Assembly (NCBI GenBank): GCA_023134875.1
Contig: JAGLUH010000229.1
Span: 1-6,900, forward strand
Reading direction: 5' to 3'
From: Candidatus Zixiibacteriota bacterium
Lineage (GTDB): Bacteria > Zixibacteria > MSB-5A5 > CAIYYT01
Length of the DNA stretch: 6,900 nt
Numbering within the stretch: position 1 is the first letter of the stretch; each line of letters starts with the position of its first letter. Shown piece by piece: positions 1-6,900 of this stretch. The position numbers and the translations under genes are program-made. Below the pieces are notes generated by a model. The model ran no database searches. It saw nothing but the letters and a program-made list of their open reading frames with translations, and had not been told where the DNA came from.

Positions 1-917
1 TTGTCGAAGAGGGCGTCCACCGACTCCTGCAACATGCGTTTCTCATTGCGCAATATCACTTCAGGTGCGCGAATATTGATAAGTTTTTTTAAGCGATTGT
101 TGCGGTTGATGACGCGACGGTAGAGATCGTTTAGATCGGAAGTGGCGAACCGTCCTCCCTCAAGGGGCACCAGCGGCCTCAGATCGGGAGGAATCACCGG
201 AATCCTGGTGAATACCATCCATTCCGGACGATTACTCGACTGCCGAAACGCCTCGATTACCCGTAACCGCTTGAGAGTGTCCTTCTTGCGCTGCACCGAG
301 GTTTCCACCTTGACCTGCGCGCGCAGCGAAATCGAGAGTTCCTCGATATCGACCTTCTTCAACAACTGCTGGATCGCCGCTGCACCCATGCCCGCCTGGA
401 ATTCCTTGTTGGAATCGACCAGTTCCCGGTATTCTTCCTCGGTAATGATATCCTTTTCTTTGTAAGGAGTGTTGCCGGGATCGATCATCACGTAGTTTTC
501 GTAGTAGAGGATGCGCTCCAGTTCGCGCACGGAAAGATCGACCAGGTAACCTATCCGCGACGGCAGCGACTTGAAGTACCAGATGTGCGTTACGGGCACT
601 GCCAGGTCAATATGACCCATGCGGTAGCGCCGCACCTTCGATTGGGTAACCTCGACACCACAGCGGTCACAGACGATGCCGCGGAAGCGAATGCGTTTGT
701 ACTTGCCGCAAGCACATTCCCAGTCCTTAACAGGGCCAAAGATGCGTTCACAAAATAGACCGTCGCGCTCCGGTTTGAAGGAGCGGTAGTTGATCGTTTC
801 CGGTTTGGTGACTTCGCCATAAGACCAGGAGAGGATAACTTCAGGGGAAGCCAGTTGTATCCTGATAGCACTATAATCGGAGGGTCTCTTTGGGGTTTTT
901 GCCGTAAACTCGACCAT
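1..917 (-). CDS. rpoC: DNA-directed RNA polymerase subunit beta' (N-terminal part, cut by window edge)
   Basis: This is the 5' end of the beta' subunit gene, which with beta forms the catalytic core of RNA polymerase in the cytoplasm. The reading frame is open from an ATG at 917 to the window edge, giving 305 codons of an expected roughly 1350-1400. Seen in the translation: '[16 protein letters not shown]' near residues 30-45; the zinc-ribbon cysteines at 68, 70, 83 and 86 (CxC...CxxC, matching E. coli Cys70/72/85/88); 'KSLPSRIG' at 116-123; the lid region near 248-261 ('[14 protein letters not shown]'); and the clamp helices from about 262 on ('NRNNRLKKL' at 271), which in E. coli bind sigma region 2. 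It ends within 'VDALFD', just before the rudder and the double-psi barrel with the catalytic aspartates, which lie outside. The start is fixed by a strong Shine-Dalgarno 7 nt upstream. It lies 38 nt after the rpoB stop with no terminator between, so it should be co-transcribed with rpoB. No defects are visible. Confidence 0.98.
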   Translation of the reverse strand, partial: MVEFTAKTPKRPSDYSAIRIQLASPEVILSWSYGEVTKPETINYRSFKPERDGLFCERIFGPVKDWECACGKYKRIRFRGIVCDRCGVEVTQSKVRRYRMGHIDLAVPVTHIWYFKSLPSRIGYLVDLSVRELERILYYENYVMIDPGNTPYKEKDIITEEEYRELVDSNKEFQAGMGAAAIQQLLKKVDIEELSISLRAQVKVETSVQRKKDTLKRLRVIEAFRQSSNRPEWMVFTRIPVIPPDLRPLVPLEGGRFATSDLNDLYRRVINRNNRLKKLINIRAPEVILRNEKRMLQESVDALFD

Positions 918-924
918 TGCCAAA

Positions 925-931
925 CCTCCTT
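925..931 (-). promoter_or_regulatory. Ribosome binding site of rpoC
   Basis: The minus strand reads AAGGAGG, then 7 nt, then ATG. This near-perfect match to the anti-Shine-Dalgarno fixes the rpoC start at 917. It sits within the 38-nt spacer after the rpoB stop, so rpoC can be initiated independently of ribosomes finishing rpoB. Confidence 0.9.
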
Positions 932-955
932 ATGCTGTCTCTGATATTTTCCGCA

Positions 956-4744
<3,789 letters not shown>

Positions 4745-4754
4745 GAGAATCACT

Positions 4755-4761
4755 CTCCTTT
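4755..4761 (-). promoter_or_regulatory. Ribosome binding site of rpoB; decides a TTG start
   Basis: The minus strand reads AAAGGAG. The in-frame GTG at 4753 begins 1 nt after it, too close for normal initiation. The in-frame TTG at 4744 lies 10 nt downstream, slightly long but workable, and gives a protein beginning MAKVKP, in keeping with the family. The first base of the site is also the last base of the upstream stem (4761-4786), so folding could affect access. Confidence 0.7.
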
Positions 4762-4786
4762 GTTATTGGCTATTTCACCAACAACA
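4761..4786 (-). other. RNA hairpin abutting the rpoB Shine-Dalgarno
   Basis: On the minus strand TGTTGTTGG (4786-4778) pairs with CCAATAACA (4769-4761) around an 8-nt loop (4777-4770). This gives 9 pairs, one of them G-U. That wobble is a mismatch in plus-strand RNA, so the structure fits the operon's transcript. It touches the rpoB ribosome binding site. A role in translation, RNA processing or none at all is possible; no U-tract follows, so it is not an intrinsic terminator. Confidence 0.5.
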
Positions 4787-4897
4787 GCTTTCGGGCCGCT
4801 GAAGTTCCCCATTAGATCGAAATCGCGACGCAGGCCGCTCAAACAATAACTAACCAACTTCTCCGCGCGGGCGATCTCCCCAAAGCGAAGATACATC

Positions 4898-4925
4898 AGG
4901 CTCGAACAAGACAGCGTCCGAGCCT
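4898..4925 (-). other. RNA hairpin 12 nt after the rplL stop (possible attenuator or processing site)
   Basis: On the minus strand AGGCTCGGAC (4925-4916) pairs with GTTCGAGCCT (4907-4898) around an 8-nt loop. This makes a GC-rich 10-bp stem with one G-U wobble, which would be a mismatch in the opposite strand. It is followed by GATGTATCTT rather than a run of U, so a full terminator is unlikely. In E. coli the same spacer carries a partial attenuator and an RNase III site that adjust ribosomal protein versus polymerase output; a like role here is inferred from position only. Confidence 0.6.
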
Positions 4926-4937
4926 CTCTGCCTGAAG

Positions 4938-5321
4938 TTACTTAATCTCTATCTGGGCGCCGACCTCTTCCAGCTTCGTTTTGATCTGGTCGGCGTCATC
5001 CTTGGATATCCCCTCTTTTACCGGATTGGGAGCCTTGTCAACAAGCTCCTTCGCTTCTTTCAAACCGAGCGTGGTGATCTCGCGCACGACTTTGATAACC
5101 TGGATTTTCTTGTCACCGGCCGCATTGAGCATGACGGTAAATTCAGTCTGTTCCTCGGCGGCGGCTTCACCCGCACCAGCAGCAGGAACCGCTCCCGCCG
5201 CCATCATCGGCATCGCCGCACTGACACCGAATTTCTCCTGCAAGGCGCTGGAGAGGTCGGCCAACTCCATCACCGTCAGGCCGGAAATCATTTCGACAAG
5301 CTTTTCAACGTTTTCTGACAC
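4938..5321 (-). CDS. rplL: 50S ribosomal protein L7/L12
   Basis: L7/L12 is the multicopy, flexible stalk protein of the large ribosomal subunit. It binds L10 through its N-terminus and recruits the GTPases EF-Tu, EF-G, IF2 and RF3 through its C-terminal domain. From the GTG start the protein has 127 residues, normal for the family. Visible parts are the dimerising N-terminal helices (about 1-36, '[20 protein letters not shown]'), an Ala/Gly/Pro-rich hinge (about 38-58), and the C-terminal domain (about 59-127) with the factor-binding signature '[10 protein letters not shown]' (85-94) and ending 'AQIEIK'. GTG at 5321 is preferred over TTG at 5327 because the Shine-Dalgarno at 5330-5335 is 8 nt from GTG but 2 nt from TTG. 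It lies 124 nt after rplJ, and the partner L10 is encoded directly upstream. Nothing is missing or broken. Confidence 0.98.
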   Translation of the reverse strand: MSENVEKLVEMISGLTVMELADLSSALQEKFGVSAAMPMMAAGAVPAAGAGEAAAEEQTEFTVMLNAAGDKKIQVIKVVREITTLGLKEAKELVDKAPNPVKEGISKDDADQIKTKLEEVGAQIEIK

Positions 5322-5329
5322 TACCAATT

Positions 5330-5335
5330 CTCCTT
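5330..5335 (-). promoter_or_regulatory. Ribosome binding site of rplL; decides a GTG start
   Basis: AAGGAG on the minus strand lies 8 nt before GTG at 5321 and only 2 nt before the in-frame TTG at 5327. The spacing therefore selects GTG. A short hairpin (5340-5352) ends 4 nt upstream and may keep the site exposed. Confidence 0.8.
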
Positions 5336-5339
5336 CTCA

Positions 5340-5352
5340 CGATAATCTATCG
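5340..5352 (-). other. Short hairpin upstream of the rplL Shine-Dalgarno
   Basis: CGATA-GAT-TATCG is a perfect 5-bp stem with a 3-nt loop. A G-U pair at its base is possible only in the minus-strand RNA. It is AT-rich and small, so it may be only weakly stable. There is no U-tract, so it is not a terminator. Confidence 0.3.
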
Positions 5353-5445
5353 CCGCCGCGGTTGTCCTGAGAACCGAGAAGCCGCCGGTCGAGAGGAACC
5401 AGCGCAGTTTCAGGTTGCCAACTTAAGGCGACAAAACTAAAGCAT

Positions 5446-5973
5446 CTATTCTCCGGTTTTTTCCTTGATCGCTTCAATAGTCATCACAAACTGGCGCATC
5501 ACGCCATCAAGGGTGCCGACAAGGTTCTGCAAGGGAGCGGTAACAGCACCAACCAGGTTGGCCAACAACTGCTCCCTGCCGGGCAACTTGGAAATCCGCT
5601 CGACATCAGCACCGCTGTAGAGAATGCCGTCGATAAATAGCGCCTTGATTTGCGGTTTCTCGGTTTCCCGGTCGACCTTGGCGAAATCGTAAAGTATCTT
5701 GGCCATCCGCCCCGGGTCGTCGGCACTAAAAGCCACTGCTGTGGGACCGCGGAAGAAGTCACTAAGAGCGCCCATGCCCGCGTCGGTCACGGCCAGTTGC
5801 ATCAGTGTGTTCTTGGCGACCAGGTACTTGATACTGGCCTCACGCAATTCCTTGCGCAATTGCGTGATCTTGCCGACTGAGAGACCGGCATAGTCGGTAA
5901 CCGCTACCGCCGGCGCCGCTTTGAATAACTCAGTCAGCTCGGCAACTTGTTTAGCTTTTTCTGGGTTCGGCAT
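5446..5973 (-). CDS. rplJ: 50S ribosomal protein L10
   Basis: L10 anchors the L12 dimers to 23S rRNA next to L11 and so forms the base of the ribosomal stalk. The 175-residue protein starts MPNPEKAKQV and shows 'AVTDYAGLSVGKITQLRKEL' (24-43), the rRNA-binding stretch 'IKYLVAKNTL' (48-57) and 'GPTAVAFS' (76-83). A long C-terminal helical tail runs from 'LPGREQLLANLVGAVTAPL' (130-148) to the end and carries L12 dimers. From that LP to the end there are 46 residues, against 37 in E. coli by recall, which suggests three rather than two L12 dimers. The ATG is forced by an in-frame TAG directly upstream. The nearest Shine-Dalgarno-like GGAG lies 11 nt before it, rather long. In studied bacteria the L10-L12 complex represses translation of this part of the operon by binding the leader before rplJ; the 76-nt spacer is the place to look, but I could not identify the structure by eye. 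Confidence 0.98.
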   Translation of the reverse strand: MPNPEKAKQVAELTELFKAAPAVAVTDYAGLSVGKITQLRKELREASIKYLVAKNTLMQLAVTDAGMGALSDFFRGPTAVAFSADDPGRMAKILYDFAKVDRETEKPQIKALFIDGILYSGADVERISKLPGREQLLANLVGAVTAPLQNLVGTLDGVMRQFVMTIEAIKEKTGE

Positions 5974-5984
5974 CTATCTTTCAA

Positions 5985-5988
5985 CTCC
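5985..5988 (-). promoter_or_regulatory. Weak ribosome binding site of rplJ
   Basis: GGAG on the minus strand lies 11 nt before ATG at 5973. The core is short and the spacing long, so this is the weakest site among the genes here. That would suit a gene whose translation is controlled through its leader, as known for L10, but this is inference. Confidence 0.45.
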
Positions 5989-6031
5989 AATCAAATTACC
6001 AAAAAACGGCTTCAGTGCTTCACTTCTCGCA

Positions 6032-6061
6032 ATAATACAAGTACATCAATTAGCTTTTCAA
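6032..6061 (-). promoter_or_regulatory. Candidate internal sigma70-type promoter for rplJ
   Basis: The minus strand has TTGAAA (6061-6056), an 18-nt spacer and TATTAT (6037-6032). Each box matches the consensus at 5 of 6 positions. The -35 box lies in the last codons of rplA, and transcription would start near 6025, about 50 nt before rplJ. E. coli has a secondary promoter in the matching place. AT-rich sequence can yield such matches by chance, and the organism's sigma preference is unknown. Confidence 0.35.
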
Positions 6062-6754
6062 TCTGGCAATCAAGTTCTGCGCGGACAGTTTGACGCCGAC
6101 ACCCATCGTCGAGCAAATCGATACGTTCTTTAGATAGGTGCCTTTAGCGGTGGCGGGTTTGGCCTTGATGATTGCATCCATGAAAGCAAGTACGTTCTGT
6201 GCCAGGGCTTCCTCGGAGAACGAAACCTTGCCGACCGGCACCGCGACATTGCCGGTTTTGTCCACGCGGTATTCGATTTTACCCGCCTTGATCTCCTTAA
6301 CCGCCCGACCGACATCCATAGTCACCGTACCCGCCTTGGGATTAGGCATCAGACCACGCGGTCCCAGAATCTTACCCAGCGGCCCGAGTTTGCTCATCAT
6401 ATCGGGGGTAGCGACAATCGTATCAACCTCAGTCCAACCCGCTTTTAGTTTCTCCAGGTACTCGTCGCTGCCGACATAATCAGCACCGGCATCGCGCGCC
6501 TCCTGTTCCTTTTCGCCCTTGGTAATAGCCAGGACGCGCACCGTGCGACCGGTACCATTGGGTAAAGCTACCGTGCCTCGCACCATCTGGTCTGCATGTT
6601 TTGGATTAACACCCAGGCGAACGGCCATTTCCACAGTCTCGTCAAAGCCGGCATAGGCGTTTTCCTTGACTTTGCTGATCGCTGTGTCCAGATCGTGCGG
6701 TTCCCTGGCGCCTATCTTCTCCCTTGCTTCTTTATACTTTTTGCCGACCTTCAT
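6050..6754 (-). CDS. rplA: 50S ribosomal protein L1
   Basis: L1 forms the mobile stalk at the ribosomal E site and helps release deacylated tRNA by binding 23S rRNA helices 76-78. In many bacteria it also represses translation of the rplK-rplA mRNA. The 234-residue length is normal. Visible motifs are 'KVGKKYKEA' at the start, '[20 protein letters not shown]' (37-56) with the RNA-contacting Phe37, '[14 protein letters not shown]' (57-70), the family signature '[16 protein letters not shown]' (129-144) in domain II, and 'STMGVGVKL' (215-223) with the conserved Thr-Met-Gly that contacts RNA. The ATG at 6754 has GGAG 8 nt upstream. The gap to the rplK stop is only 2 nt, so translation of the two is probably coupled. 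The gene is intact. An L1 operator would be expected before rplK, outside the window. Confidence 0.98.
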   Translation of the reverse strand: MKVGKKYKEAREKIGAREPHDLDTAISKVKENAYAGFDETVEMAVRLGVNPKHADQMVRGTVALPNGTGRTVRVLAITKGEKEQEARDAGADYVGSDEYLEKLKAGWTEVDTIVATPDMMSKLGPLGKILGPRGLMPNPKAGTVTMDVGRAVKEIKAGKIEYRVDKTGNVAVPVGKVSFSEEALAQNVLAFMDAIIKAKPATAKGTYLKNVSICSTMGVGVKLSAQNLIARLKS

Positions 6755-6756
6755 TG

Positions 6757-6900
6757 TTAACTCTCCACTTCCAAACCCATGCTGCGCGCCGTGCCGGCGA
6801 TCATCTTCATGGCATTCTCGATATTGGCAGCATTCAAATCTTTCATCTTCAACTGGGCAATTTCGCGCAACTGCATCTGCGTCACCGTCCCCACCTTGGT
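6757..6900 (-). CDS. rplK: 50S ribosomal protein L11 (C-terminal part, cut by window edge)
   Basis: Only the last 47 codons and the TAA stop are present, of about 141 in the family. L11 binds the GTPase-associated centre of 23S rRNA together with L10 and is needed for the RelA stringent response. The visible part belongs to the rRNA-binding C-terminal domain: '[18 protein letters not shown]' followed by '[18 protein letters not shown]'. This matches the family's 'EIAxxKMxDLNA...IAGTARSMG' pattern. The reading frame is open to the edge. It is the first gene of this window's operon, 2 nt before rplA. Confidence 0.96.
   Translation of the reverse strand, partial: TKVGTVTQMQLREIAQLKMKDLNAANIENAMKMIAGTARSMGLEVES
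6763..6766 (-). promoter_or_regulatory. Ribosome binding site of rplA, inside the end of rplK
   Basis: GGAG on the minus strand lies 8 nt before the rplA ATG and overlaps the last sense codons of rplK (Val-Glu-Ser). With the 2-nt intergenic gap this arrangement favours coupled translation of L11 and L1. Confidence 0.75.

Noticed and set aside
590..871. Minus-strand 93-codon frame beginning inside rpoC
   Set aside because: It is out of frame with the conserved RpoC N-terminus that runs from the ATG at 917 to the window edge.
4790..4850. Possible -10 box (TCTAAT) for an rpoB promoter in the rplL-rpoB spacer
   Set aside because: No acceptable -35 hexamer sits 16-18 nt upstream; the nearest TTG-containing hexamer is 24 nt away.
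4981..5370. Plus-strand 129-codon frame antisense to rplL
   Set aside because: It is the complement of the Ala/Gly-rich rplL coding sequence, giving a low-complexity Ser/Ala/Pro product; rplL on the minus strand is unmistakable.
6001..6024. Possible terminator before rplJ: a small stem (6014-6024) followed by a T6 run on the minus strand
   Set aside because: The stem is only 4 bp (AGTG-AAG-CACT) and is separated from the T run by 7 nt, so it is too weak and too far for intrinsic termination; terminating here would also cut off essential genes.

Overview
The window is one uninterrupted stretch of the classic bacterial ribosomal-stalk and RNA-polymerase operon, read entirely on the minus strand: rplK (3' end only) > rplA > rplJ > rplL > rpoB > rpoC (5' end only). 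In window coordinates the order runs from right (about 6900) to left (1). All four complete proteins are full length, with their expected conserved motifs. I see no frameshift, insertion, mobile element, tRNA, CRISPR array or foreign gene.

Organism: a bacterium. The RpoB chain (1262 residues from the preferred start) carries both inserts known from E. coli-type beta subunits: an SI1-like region near residues 235-330 and an SI2-like charged, helical insert near residues 890-1012. This argues against typical Firmicutes or Actinobacteria. The wording of RpoC and RpoB (for example '[13 protein letters not shown]' and '[16 protein letters not shown]') suggests an FCB-group, deltaproteobacterial or related candidate lineage. 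I cannot name a genus and hold the phylum guess with low confidence. By eye the base composition is moderate and even across the genes.

Layout: 6757-6900 holds the C-terminal 47 codons of L11. L1 (6050-6754) follows after 2 nt, with its Shine-Dalgarno inside the end of rplK. A 76-nt spacer precedes L10 (5446-5973); a sigma70-like promoter candidate overlaps the end of rplA there. A 124-nt spacer precedes L7/L12 (4938-5321, GTG start). A 193-nt spacer between rplL and rpoB contains two hairpins whose single wobble pairs form only in the operon's own RNA strand. RpoB (956-4744, TTG start) is followed after 38 nt by rpoC (1-917, cut by the window edge).

How the genes work together: L11, L10 and L12 form the stalk base and stalk that recruit translation factors, L1 forms the opposite mobile stalk at the ribosomal E site, and RpoB and RpoC form the catalytic core of RNA polymerase. 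Co-transcription ties ribosome and polymerase supply together. In well-studied bacteria the operon is autoregulated by L1 and L10-L12. There is no previously undescribed system visible here; the points worth a second look are the RNA structures in the spacers, the non-ATG starts of rplL and rpoB, and a long L10 C-terminal helix suggesting three L12 dimers per stalk.
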